Positions 1 through 7,652 of a stretch of 64,000 bases of DNA are shown one piece after another. The position numbers and the translations under genes are program-made. The notes beneath the pieces are model-generated. The model was not told the origin of the DNA, searched no databases, and worked only from the letters and a program-made list of their open reading frames with translations. This stretch comes from Curtobacterium sp. VKM Ac-1376. GTDB taxonomy: Bacteria; Actinomycetota; Actinomycetes; Actinomycetales; Microbacteriaceae. The stretch lies in the NCBI RefSeq assembly GCF_015351025.1, contig NZ_JADKRV010000002.1, positions 62,001 through 126,000 of the forward strand, given 5' to 3'. How positions within the stretch are numbered: the stretch's first letter is position 1; each line of letters begins with the position of its first letter.

Positions 1-510
1 GAGTGGACGGTCGGCGGTGACTCCGAGGCCGGGTACCGCGTCCACGAGGTCCTCAACGGCTCCGACGTCACCGTCACCGGCCGCACCGACAGTGTGTCCG
101 GTACCGCGACCGTCGACGGCTCGAGCATCACCGCCGCGACCATCACGGTGCAGGTCGCCGACATCACCACCGACTCCGACCAGCGCGACGCGTACTTCCG
201 CGACTCCGCGATGGACGCGGCGGCCTTCCCCGAGGCCACGTTCGAACTCAAGGCGCCGATCGCCGACGCGGTGCCGAGCGGATCCGACACGACGACGGTC
301 GAGGCCGCCGGTACCCTCACGCTGCACGGGGTCACGAAGGACGTCACCGCGACGCTGCAGGTCGGTCTGAACGGCGACGGCGTGGACATCTCCGGCTCGG
401 TCCCGGTCACGTTCTCGGACTACGACGTGCAGGCGCCGAACCTCGGTTTCGTCAAGGTCGACGACTCCGGCGCCGTCGAGTTCCTGGTCCACGCGACCCC
501 CGCCGACTGA
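1..510 (+). CDS. YceI family protein, 5' truncated
   Basis: The reading frame is open from the first base, so the N-terminus lies outside the window; 169 residues are visible. Two blocks are characteristic of YceI: a D-x-R-D-x-Y-F-R-D-S segment followed by F-P-E-A-T-F, and later L-T-L-H-G-V-T-K-D-V-T. YceI proteins are lipocalin-like beta-barrels that bind isoprenoid-type lipids and are usually exported or membrane-anchored. The missing start prevents a check for a signal peptide or N-terminal membrane anchor. The C-terminus is complete and is followed by a perfect palindrome at 548-595. The family call is firm; the ligand is unknown. Confidence 0.85.
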   Translation, partial: EWTVGGDSEAGYRVHEVLNGSDVTVTGRTDSVSGTATVDGSSITAATITVQVADITTDSDQRDAYFRDSAMDAAAFPEATFELKAPIADAVPSGSDTTTVEAAGTLTLHGVTKDVTATLQVGLNGDGVDISGSVPVTFSDYDVQAPNLGFVKVDDSGAVEFLVHATPAD

Positions 511-547
511 CGTCCGCGACGCGCGTCACGCCCGTGCCGTGACCGCC

Positions 548-595
548 GACGGCCGGGAGGCGCGGTGCCAGCTGGCACCGCGCCTCCCGGCCGTC
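548..595. terminator. 48-bp perfect palindrome between convergent genes (family copy A)
   Basis: Left arm GACGGCCGGGAGGCGCGGTG followed by CCAG meets its exact reverse complement with no loop. It lies between the YceI-like gene (+) and nnr (-), so it can serve as a terminator for both. Neither strand carries a clear U-tract. The core GGGAGGC...GCCTCCC recurs at other gene ends in the window. Confidence 0.6.
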
Positions 596-694
596 ATTGG
601 TTGCGTACCGCAGGCACCCGTTGCGTGTGCATCGTCCGACAGAACACGCGTCGATCACCTGGTGGATCGTCGGAAGATGCGCGCGCACCGGCCC

Positions 695-1555
695 CTACCC
701 GCGCGCGTCCCCGTTGACGACGAGGTCCCGCACGACCCCCGGCAGCTCGGCGATCAGCGACGTCATCGGGAACGGGCCCCCGCCCGATGCCCGCCGCGCG
801 GCGAGACCGTGCACCACTGCGGCCGACGCGGCCAGGTGCGCGAGGTCCGACGGTGTGAGCGACGAACCGGCGGCCTCGACGGATCCCTGCCGAGCGGCGA
901 CGAGCGCCCCGAGCACCCCGCCCAGGACGTCCCCGGCACCGGCGGCCGCGAGCCACGGCGTGGCGGAGGACGCCACCAGCCGCACCGACCCGTCCGGGGT
1001 GACCACGTGGGTCCGCTCCCCCTTGAGCAGCACGACGCTGCCGGTCTGCTCGGCGGCGCGGAGGGCGGCCGCAGCGGGATCCTGCTCGATCGACTCGCGG
1101 GAGACCCCCAACATGGACGCGAGTTCGCCCGCGTGCGGCGTCAGGACGGCGAGCGGGCCGAGGTCGACGAGCGGGATCGCGCCCGCGTCCACGACGACCG
1201 GGACCCGGTCGTCGGAGGCACGGGTGAAACCCGACGCCGTCGTGTCGTCCAGGTCGCTCAACGACGACGCCGAGATCCCGGAGCCGACGAGCCAGGCCTG
1301 CACGCGTCCGACACCCGCCACGGCCTCGGGGCGGCGGGTGAGCACGTGGTCGGTGGCACGCGCGGGCCCGACGTACCGGACCATCCCGACCCCGGTGTGC
1401 ACGGCGGCGTCGACGCCGAGCACCGCGGCCCCGGGGTACTGGTCGGAACCCGTCGCGATGCCGAGCACCCCACGGCGGTACTTCGTCGACTCCCCGGTCG
1501 GCGCGGTGATCCACCGGGCGGCATCGGACGGCTGGACGGGCACGAAGTCGTTCAC
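695..1555 (-). CDS. nnr: ADP-dependent NAD(P)H-hydrate dehydratase
   Basis: A 286-residue carbohydrate-kinase-fold protein of the NnrD type, which repairs hydrated NAD(P)H (NADHX/NADPHX) using ADP. Visible motifs are TPHAGE (about 139-144), LKGE (177-180) and the anion-hole motif AAGAGD (204-209), the last replacing the usual NAAGAGD. The protein matches only the C-terminal half of E. coli Nnr; the epimerase (YjeF N-terminal) domain is absent and may be encoded elsewhere. The GTG start at 1555 was chosen because MNDFVPVQPSD aligns with family N-termini; another GTG at 1564 is possible. It diverges from the HAD gene with only 24 bp between start codons, so the two promoters must overlap. Confidence 0.85.
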   Translation of the reverse strand: MNDFVPVQPSDAARWITAPTGESTKYRRGVLGIATGSDQYPGAAVLGVDAAVHTGVGMVRYVGPARATDHVLTRRPEAVAGVGRVQAWLVGSGISASSLSDLDDTTASGFTRASDDRVPVVVDAGAIPLVDLGPLAVLTPHAGELASMLGVSRESIEQDPAAAALRAAEQTGSVVLLKGERTHVVTPDGSVRLVASSATPWLAAAGAGDVLGGVLGALVAARQGSVEAAGSSLTPSDLAHLAASAAVVHGLAARRASGGGPFPMTSLIAELPGVVRDLVVNGDARG

Positions 1556-1566
1556 TCCGCCCACGT

Positions 1567-1572
1567 TACGGT
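1567..1572 (+). promoter_or_regulatory. -10 element of a leaderless HAD hydrolase mRNA
   Basis: TACGGT lies exactly 7 nt before the ATG at 1580, and no Shine-Dalgarno is present. Initiation would therefore fall on or next to the start codon. No good -35 is seen. Confidence 0.45.
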
Positions 1573-1579
1573 GGACCGC

Positions 1580-2212
1580 ATGAGCCTGTTCCTGCGTGAC
1601 CGTGTCGTCGTCTTCGACTACGGCGAGGTGATCAGCCGGACTCCGCACGCCGCGCGGGATTCCCTGGTGGCGGCGACCGGGGTCCCCGCCGAGGAGCTGT
1701 TCCCCGTCTACCAGGAGCTCCGGCACGACCTGGACCGCGGCGACCTGTCCGTCGTGGCGTACTGGCGCGCGATCGCGGCACGGACGGGGCGGACCTGGAG
1801 CATCGCGGACGTCCACCGGTTCTGGGCGATCGACTTCACCGGCTGGTTCGAGGTCGAGCCGGAGACGCTCGAGATCGTCGAGGAACTGCACGATGCCGGC
1901 ACCCGTCTGGCGCTGCTGTCCAACGCCGGGTTCGACTTCGGTGACCCGTACCGCCGTTCCCCGATGGGCTCGCTGTTCGAGACCGTCGTGGTGAGCGCCG
2001 AGGAGCACGTCCTGAAGCCCGACGCATCCATCTACCGCGACACCTGTGCGCGTCTGGGAATCGAGCCTGGTCAGATGGTGTTCGTGGACAACAGGGCCGA
2101 GAACGCCACCGGCGCGGAAGCGATCGGGGCGGTCGGCCACCACTACACGTCGCCGGCGTCATTGCGGTCGTTCCTGACGGAACTGGCCGAGGCACCGGCA
2201 CCCGTCCTCTGA
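1580..2212 (+). CDS. HAD-superfamily hydrolase
   Basis: 210 residues. HAD motif I is V-F-D-Y-G-E-V (11-17) with nucleophile Asp13; the second Asp of the classical DxD is replaced by Gly, as in the YihX/epoxide-hydrolase-like branch. Motif II is LLSNA (about 114-118), the conserved Lys sits in LKPD (about 149), and motif IV is FVDNRAEN. It is probably a small-molecule phosphatase such as a sugar phosphatase; the substrate cannot be read from sequence. It ends 9 nt before the Old Yellow Enzyme gene, so the two are likely co-transcribed. The mRNA appears leaderless. Confidence 0.8.
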   Translation: MSLFLRDRVVVFDYGEVISRTPHAARDSLVAATGVPAEELFPVYQELRHDLDRGDLSVVAYWRAIAARTGRTWSIADVHRFWAIDFTGWFEVEPETLEIVEELHDAGTRLALLSNAGFDFGDPYRRSPMGSLFETVVVSAEEHVLKPDASIYRDTCARLGIEPGQMVFVDNRAENATGAEAIGAVGHHYTSPASLRSFLTELAEAPAPVL

Positions 2213-2221
2213 GGAGCCCGC

Positions 2222-3304
2222 GTGACGCACGCCCTGTTCGACCCGATCACCGTCCGTGACCTGACCGTCCGCAACCGCATCTGGGTCTCCCCGATGTGCC
2301 AGTACTCGGTGGACGAACAGGACGGCGTGCCGACGCCGTGGCACCTCGTGCACCTGGGCGGGTTCGCCAAGGGCGGTGCCGGGGCGGTCGTGGTCGAGGC
2401 CACCGGTGTCGTGCCCGAGGGGCGGATCACCCCGCAGGACCTCGGTCTCTGGAACGACCAGCAGCGCGACGCCTTCACGCCGATCGTCGACTTCCTGCAC
2501 GCGCAGGGCGCCGCCGCCGGCATCCAGCTCGCGCACGCCGGCCGGAAGGCGTCGACCTACCGCCCCTGGGACACCACCCACGGCACCGTGCCGGCCGATC
2601 AGGGCGGCTGGACGACGGTCGCGCCGTCCGCCGTGGCCTTCGACGGGTACGACGTGCCGCGCGAACTCGCCGTCGAGGACATCCGCGTCGTGGCCCTCGC
2701 GTTCGCCCAGGCCGCACGCCGCGCGGTGGAGGCCGGGTTCGACCTGGTCGAGATCCACGCCGCACACGGCTACCTGCTGCACCAGTTCCTGTCGCCGCTG
2801 AGCAACCAGCGCACCGACCAGTACGGCGGCTCGCTCGAGAACCGCGCCCGCGCGCTGCTCGAGGTCGTCGACGCCGTCCGTGCCGAGGTCGGCGAGGGCT
2901 TCCCGATCGTCGTGCGGTTCTCGGCCACCGACTGGGTCGAGGGCGGGCTCACGCTCGATGAGACCACCGTCGTCGCCCGTTGGGCCGCCGAGCACGGCGC
3001 CGACCTGGCCGACGTGTCGACCGGCGGCAACGTCGCGAGCGCGCCGATCCCGGTCGGGCCCGGCTACCAGGTGCCGCACGCCGCCGCGATCAAGCGCGAC
3101 GCCGGCATCCGGACGATCGCGGTCGGCATGATCTCCGAGGCGTTCCAGGCCGAGCAGATCGTCGCCACGGGTCTCGCCGACGTCGTGATGATCGGGCGCG
3201 AGATGCTCCGCGACCCGTCGTTCGCGCTCCGGGCCGCCGTCGAGCTGCGTGTTCCGGTCGACTACGAGCCGCAGCAGTACCACCGCGCCCGGATCACTGC
3301 GTAG
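2222..3304 (+). CDS. namA: Old Yellow Enzyme family NADPH:flavin ene-reductase
   Basis: 360 residues forming one FMN-binding TIM barrel. SPMCQYS places a Cys at residue 26, the redox-tuning cysteine of the YqjM/NamA (thermophilic-like) OYE class. QLAHAGRKAS and the H-x-A-H-G-Y active-site pair are also present, as is the C-terminal phosphate-binding region around V-M-I-G-R-E. NADPH-dependent members reduce activated C=C bonds in enals, enones and nitro compounds, often as a detoxification function. The GTG start follows the HAD stop by 9 nt. Physiological substrate unknown. Confidence 0.88.
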   Translation: MTHALFDPITVRDLTVRNRIWVSPMCQYSVDEQDGVPTPWHLVHLGGFAKGGAGAVVVEATGVVPEGRITPQDLGLWNDQQRDAFTPIVDFLHAQGAAAGIQLAHAGRKASTYRPWDTTHGTVPADQGGWTTVAPSAVAFDGYDVPRELAVEDIRVVALAFAQAARRAVEAGFDLVEIHAAHGYLLHQFLSPLSNQRTDQYGGSLENRARALLEVVDAVRAEVGEGFPIVVRFSATDWVEGGLTLDETTVVARWAAEHGADLADVSTGGNVASAPIPVGPGYQVPHAAAIKRDAGIRTIAVGMISEAFQAEQIVATGLADVVMIGREMLRDPSFALRAAVELRVPVDYEPQQYHRARITA

Positions 3305-3324
3305 GTCGGCCTGACGAGCGCGGC

Positions 3325-3367
3325 TCGCGCCTCCGGCCCGGTCACGGCGACCGGCCTGGAGGCGCGA
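3325..3367. terminator. Hairpin downstream of namA (family copy G)
   Basis: Arms of 19 nt (TCGCGCCTCCGGCCCGGTC and a near-perfect complement with two mismatches) flank a 5-nt loop. It uses the same GCCTCC/GGAGGC block as the other gene-end palindromes. It sits in the 215-bp gap before the CNNM pair and probably terminates the HAD-namA transcript. Confidence 0.55.
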
Positions 3368-3519
3368 CCCACGTTCTGTACGGATTCTCGGCTTCCCGCC
3401 GCGGCAGGCGGTACGATTGGCAGCACTGTGGACGATCCCCCGAATAGTTCTTCGCCTCACTCATCCGCCGCTCACTCGGTGAGCTGCACATCATCCCCGT
3501 GCGCGAACGGGGGTGAATC

Positions 3520-4905
3520 ATGAGCCCGGTCGACATCGTCATGCTGATCGGCGGCATCCTGCTGACACTCGGCACGGGCGTCTTCGTCGCGTCCGAGTTC
3601 GCGCTGGTCAATCTCGACCGAGCCGACGTCGAGGCGCGGCGCGACCGCGGGGAGGCCGGCCTCGCACCCGTCATCGGTGCGTTGAAGGTCACGTCGACGC
3701 ACCTGTCCAGTGCGCAGCTCGGCATCACGCTGACGACGCTGCTCACCGGCTACCTGCTCGAGCCCTCGATCGCGACCCTGCTCGAGGCACCTTTCCTGGC
3801 GATGCGGCTGCCCGAGAGCATCGTCGAGACCGTCGGCTCGATCGTGGCGCTCGTCATCGCGACCCTGCTGTCGATGATCCTCGGCGAGCTCGTGCCGAAG
3901 AACTTCGCGCTCGCGCTGCCGCTGCAGACCGCCCGCCTCGTCGTGCCGCTGCAGATCGCGTTCACCACGGTCTTCAAGCCGGCCGTCGCGCTGCTGAACG
4001 GCACCGCCAACGCCGTGCTCCGGTCGATGGGCATCGAGCCCCAAGAAGAGCTGTCCGGCGCCCGCAGTGCCGAGGAACTGACGTCGCTGCTGCGCCGTTC
4101 GGCGTCCGAGGGGTCGCTCGAGCAGGACACCGCGACGCTCCTGGAGCGCACCATCTCGTTCTCCGAGCTGAGCGCCAGCGACGTGATGACTCCGCGCCCG
4201 CGGCTCTCCACCATCCGGGTGTCCGACTCCGCCGAGGACGTCATCGCCCTCGCCCGCAAGACCGGTTTCAGCCGCTTCCCCGTCATCGAGGAGGACGCGG
4301 ACGACGTCGTCGGCATCGTGCACGTCAAGCAGGCCGTCGCTGTGCCGCGCGAGAAGCGTCCGGAGGTCCCGGTCGGCGCCCTCATGACCGATGCCGAGCG
4401 CGTGCCCGAGACCATGCCCGGCGACACCCTGCTGGCCGAGGTCCGTGGGCGCGGCTACCAGATGGTCATCGTCGTCGACGAGTACGGCGGCACCGCCGGG
4501 GTCGTCACCCTCGAGGACCTCATCGAGGAGATCGTCGGCGAGGTGTCCGACGAGCACGACCGCGCCCGAATCGACGTGGTCCGCTCCCGCGACTGGCTGA
4601 CGTTCCCCGGGCTCCTGCGTCCGGACGAGCTCGAGGACCGCGCCGGCGTGAAGGTGCCGGAGGACGGCCCGTACGAGACCGTCGGCGGGTTCGTCATGTC
4701 GACGCTGGGCCGCCTGCCCGCCGTCGGCGACGAGGTCACGCTCGACGACGGCGTGTTCCGCGTCGAGCGTCTCGACGGCCGCCGGATCGATCGGATCCGC
4801 TGGACCCCGACCCGGCAGCCGACCGACACCGCGGCGACCGCGATCATCATCCCCTCCACGAAGAGCGCACCGAAGACCACCACGACGAAGGGCCGTACCC
4901 GATGA
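3520..4905 (+). CDS. CNNM/CorC-type membrane protein with CBS pair and CorC-HlyC domain
   Basis: 461 residues with the full hemolysin-C-like architecture. A DUF21/CNNM transmembrane domain spans about 1-190 (four hydrophobic segments, with ILGELVPKNFAL near its end). A CBS pair follows at about 205-340 and a CorC_HlyC domain at about 350-430. A basic, low-complexity tail closes the protein. Family members are Mg2+ transporters or Mg2+/Co2+ efflux regulators that sense ATP-Mg through the CBS pair. The stop overlaps the start of a second CNNM gene by ATGA, so the two are translationally coupled and may form a heteromer. The word hemolysin in older annotation is historical. Confidence 0.88.
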   Translation: MSPVDIVMLIGGILLTLGTGVFVASEFALVNLDRADVEARRDRGEAGLAPVIGALKVTSTHLSSAQLGITLTTLLTGYLLEPSIATLLEAPFLAMRLPESIVETVGSIVALVIATLLSMILGELVPKNFALALPLQTARLVVPLQIAFTTVFKPAVALLNGTANAVLRSMGIEPQEELSGARSAEELTSLLRRSASEGSLEQDTATLLERTISFSELSASDVMTPRPRLSTIRVSDSAEDVIALARKTGFSRFPVIEEDADDVVGIVHVKQAVAVPREKRPEVPVGALMTDAERVPETMPGDTLLAEVRGRGYQMVIVVDEYGGTAGVVTLEDLIEEIVGEVSDEHDRARIDVVRSRDWLTFPGLLRPDELEDRAGVKVPEDGPYETVGGFVMSTLGRLPAVGDEVTLDDGVFRVERLDGRRIDRIRWTPTRQPTDTAATAIIIPSTKSAPKTTTTKGRTR

Positions 4906-5939
4906 GCTCGGACTGGTGGGGCATCTTCTGGCTCGTCGTGCTGCTGATGGGCAACGCCTTCTTCGTCGCGGCCGAGTTCGCCGTCATCTCCGCACGCCGC
5001 TCGCAGATCGAACCGCGTGCCGAGGAGGGCTCCAGGGCCGCGCAGATGACCCTGTGGGCGATGGAGCACGCCACCCGCATGCTCGCGACCACCCAGCTCG
5101 GCATCACTGTGTGTTCGCTGCTCATCCTGAACGTCTCCGAGCCGGCGATCCACCACCTTCTCGAGGTGCCGCTGCACCTCACCGGGTGGAGCGCCGAGGT
5201 GATCGGCACCGTGGCCTTCGTGTTCACGCTGCTGCTCGTGTCGTTCCTGCACGTGGTGTTCGGCGAGATGGTGCCGAAGAACATCTCGTTCTCGATGCCG
5301 GACCGTGCCGCGCTGCTCCTCGTCCCGACGCTCTGGTACATCGGCCACGGCCTGCACTGGGTGATCGTCGGCCTGAACGAGGTCGCGAACGCCGTGCTGC
5401 GCCTGTTCCGCGTCGAGCCCAAGGACGAGGCCGTGAGCGCCTTCACCGTGGAAGAGGTGCAGACCATCGTGGAGCAGTCCCGCCGCGAGGGCACCCTGAC
5501 CGACAACGGCAAGCTCGCCCTGGCGTTCGAGTTCACCGAGAAGAAGGTCCGCGACGTCGCCGTGCCGATGGACGAGCTCGTCACCCTGCCCGAGGACGCC
5601 ACCCCCGCCGACGTCGAGCACGCCGTGGCGCAGCGCGGGTTCTCGCGGTACGTGCTCGTCGGTGAGGACGGCTCGCCCACGGGCTACGTGCACGTGAAGG
5701 ACGTCATCGACCTGCGACCGGACGAGTTCGACGACCCGGTGCCGCCGAAGCGCATCCGCCAGCTCATCTCGCTCTACACGGAGATGGACCTGGAGGACGC
5801 CCTCGCCACCATGCGGGCCGCGGGTCGCCACGTGGCGCGGGCGTTCGACGCCGACGGCCACACGATCGGTGTGCTGTTCCTCGAGGACATCCTCGAGGAA
5901 CTCGTCGGCGAGGTCGAGGACGCGACCCGACGCCGGTAG
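4902..5939 (+). CDS. CNNM-type membrane protein, CBS pair, no CorC-HlyC domain
   Basis: 345 residues, paralogous to the upstream protein. The DUF21/CNNM membrane domain covers about 1-190 and contains FGEMVPKNISF, the counterpart of the partner's GELVPKNF. The CBS pair occupies about 210-340. The chain stops right after the second CBS motif (FLEDILEELVGEVE), so the C-terminal CorC_HlyC domain of the partner is missing. The ATG at 4902 overlaps the preceding stop by 4 nt. A complete and a short CNNM protein made in tandem is a recurrent arrangement in actinobacteria and suggests a two-subunit cation transporter. Substrate not determined. Confidence 0.87.
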   Translation: MSSDWWGIFWLVVLLMGNAFFVAAEFAVISARRSQIEPRAEEGSRAAQMTLWAMEHATRMLATTQLGITVCSLLILNVSEPAIHHLLEVPLHLTGWSAEVIGTVAFVFTLLLVSFLHVVFGEMVPKNISFSMPDRAALLLVPTLWYIGHGLHWVIVGLNEVANAVLRLFRVEPKDEAVSAFTVEEVQTIVEQSRREGTLTDNGKLALAFEFTEKKVRDVAVPMDELVTLPEDATPADVEHAVAQRGFSRYVLVGEDGSPTGYVHVKDVIDLRPDEFDDPVPPKRIRQLISLYTEMDLEDALATMRAAGRHVARAFDADGHTIGVLFLEDILEELVGEVEDATRRR

Positions 5940-5953
5940 ACGCACCCGGAAAG

Positions 5954-5997
5954 CGGACGGGAGGCACAGTGCCAGCTGGCACTGTGCCTCCCGTCCG
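5954..5997. terminator. 44-bp perfect palindrome between convergent genes (family copy B)
   Basis: CGGACGGGAGGCACAGTGCC plus AG meets its exact reverse complement with no loop. It separates the CNNM operon (+) from guaB1 (-). Relative to copy A the arms differ at several positions, but both sides changed together so pairing is kept. Confidence 0.6.
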
Positions 5998-6034
5998 TCG
6001 TGCGGTCGCGTCCACCCCCGCGAACGCGACGTGC

Positions 6035-7474
6035 CTACCAGCTGACGGGCAGCGGCTTGCCCTCCTCGTACCCGGCGGCGGACTGGATGCCGACGAGCGC
6101 ACGCTCGGAGAACTCCGCGAGGGACGACGCGCCGGCGTAGGTGGCCGAGCTGCGGACGCCGGTGGTGATCATGTCGAGCAGGTCCTCGACGCTCGGACGC
6201 TCCGGGTCGAGGTAGATCGTCGACGACGAGATGCCCTCGGCGAAGAGTGCCTTGCGCGCACGCTCGTACGGGTCGAGCCGCTCGAAGCGCTCGCGGACGG
6301 CCTTGGCCGAGGCCATGCCCCAGCTCTCCTTGTACGCCTTGCCCGCGGCGTCGCGGCGGAGGACCCCCGGTGCCTCGAGCGTCCCGGCGAACCACGAGCC
6401 GATCATCACGGCCGACGCACCTGCGGCCAGCGCGAGCGCGACGTCGCGCGGGTACCGCACCCCGCCGTCGGCCCAGACGTGTGCGCCGAGCGAACGTGCC
6501 GCGGCGGCCGTCTCGAGCACGGCGGAGAACTGCGGGCGTCCGACGGCGGTCATCATCCGGGTGGTGCACATGGCGCCGGGGCCGACACCGACCTTGATGA
6601 TGTCCGCCCCGGCTGCGACGAGGTGCGCCACGGCATCGGCGGTGACGACGTTGCCGGCGACGAGCGGGATGCCCAGGTCGAGCGCCGCGACGGTGCGCAG
6701 CGCGCGGAGCATGCCCTCCTGGTGGCCGTGCGCGGTGTCGAGGACGAGGACGTCGACCCCGGCGGCCGCGAGGGCCCTGGCCTTCGCAGCGACGTCGCCG
6801 TTGATGCCGAGCGCGGCGGCGACCCGCAGCCGCCCGGAGGCATCGACGGCGGGCGTGTAGATGTCGGACCGGATGGCGCTCGTCTGGCTGGTCGTGCCGA
6901 CGACCTTGCCGTGCCGCATGACGGGCGCGAAGTCGACCTCGGCGGCGGTGAGCACGTCGTACACGTGCCGGGGTGTGCCGGCGTCCTCGGCGTCGATCGC
7001 GGTGGAGGCGCCGTGCAGCAGGTCGCCGAGGGTCGCGTCGGGGCCGGCGTTGCCGAGGCGGGTGGCGGGGACGCAGCCGAGGTACTCGCCGTCGGCGTCC
7101 CGTACGACGACTCCACGACCGGCGACCGGCAGGAGCTGCTCGAGGGCCTCGGCGACGGTCGTGGCCGAGCCCATGTCGTAGGCGGTGTCGAAGTCGACCG
7201 GCTGGTCCTTCACCCAGCGGATCGCGGCATCGAGGTCCTGCAGGTGCATGTCCTGCGGCAGGACGCCGAGACCACCGCGTCGGGCGAGGGTGGCCGCGAG
7301 CCGGGGGCCGGTGACCGAGTTCATGTTGGCGCTGACGATCGGGATCGTGGCACCGCTGCCGTCGTTCGCGGCGAGGTCCACGTCGAAACGGCTCGTCACG
7401 CCGGAACGGCTCGGGACGAGGAAGACGTCGGAGTAGGTCAGGTCGTGCGTGGGCCGCGTCTCGTAGAACCTCAT
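6035..7474 (-). CDS. guaB1: GuaB1-family IMP dehydrogenase-related protein
   Basis: 479 residues with an IMPDH/GMPR barrel carrying an inserted CBS-type region (about 95-205). The catalytic-loop motif G-V-G-P-G-A-M-C-T-T-R places the nucleophilic Cys at 303. SANMNSVTG near residues 48-56 is the conserved N-terminal barrel motif. The sequence fits the actinobacterial GuaB1 clade rather than canonical GuaB; the mycobacterial GuaB1 has been reported to act as a GMP reductase, so purine salvage (GMP to IMP) is the favoured role. The ATG at 7474 is preceded at 7 nt by a TACAGT box. It diverges from kgd. Confidence 0.87.
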   Translation of the reverse strand: MRFYETRPTHDLTYSDVFLVPSRSGVTSRFDVDLAANDGSGATIPIVSANMNSVTGPRLAATLARRGGLGVLPQDMHLQDLDAAIRWVKDQPVDFDTAYDMGSATTVAEALEQLLPVAGRGVVVRDADGEYLGCVPATRLGNAGPDATLGDLLHGASTAIDAEDAGTPRHVYDVLTAAEVDFAPVMRHGKVVGTTSQTSAIRSDIYTPAVDASGRLRVAAALGINGDVAAKARALAAAGVDVLVLDTAHGHQEGMLRALRTVAALDLGIPLVAGNVVTADAVAHLVAAGADIIKVGVGPGAMCTTRMMTAVGRPQFSAVLETAAAARSLGAHVWADGGVRYPRDVALALAAGASAVMIGSWFAGTLEAPGVLRRDAAGKAYKESWGMASAKAVRERFERLDPYERARKALFAEGISSSTIYLDPERPSVEDLLDMITTGVRSSATYAGASSLAEFSERALVGIQSAAGYEEGKPLPVSW

Positions 7475-7481
7475 GCGCTCC

Positions 7482-7487
7482 ACTGTA
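7482..7487 (-). promoter_or_regulatory. -10 element of guaB1
   Basis: On the minus strand TACAGT is followed by 7 nt and then the ATG of guaB1. A GGAG lies within those 7 nt, so a short leader with a close Shine-Dalgarno cannot be excluded, but leaderless initiation fits best. Confidence 0.4.
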
Positions 7488-7652
7488 CGGCTCCCGTCAG
7501 GGCCTCGGCCGGGTGCCTCCGGGGGGTCCGACCCGCGCCGGGGCTGACACGGAACGGACATGTCGGAGCGGCTAGGCTGGACACCTGTGCGGCGCAGGGT
7601 TGCTCCGCACGACACACACGAGCATCTATCGACGGAGAGTGGGCGATCGGCT

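Noticed and set aside
4455-6569. A 700-codon minus-strand frame across the CNNM pair and part of guaB1
   Set aside because: It overlaps two well-supported genes on the other strand and has Arg/His-rich low-complexity composition without family motifs.
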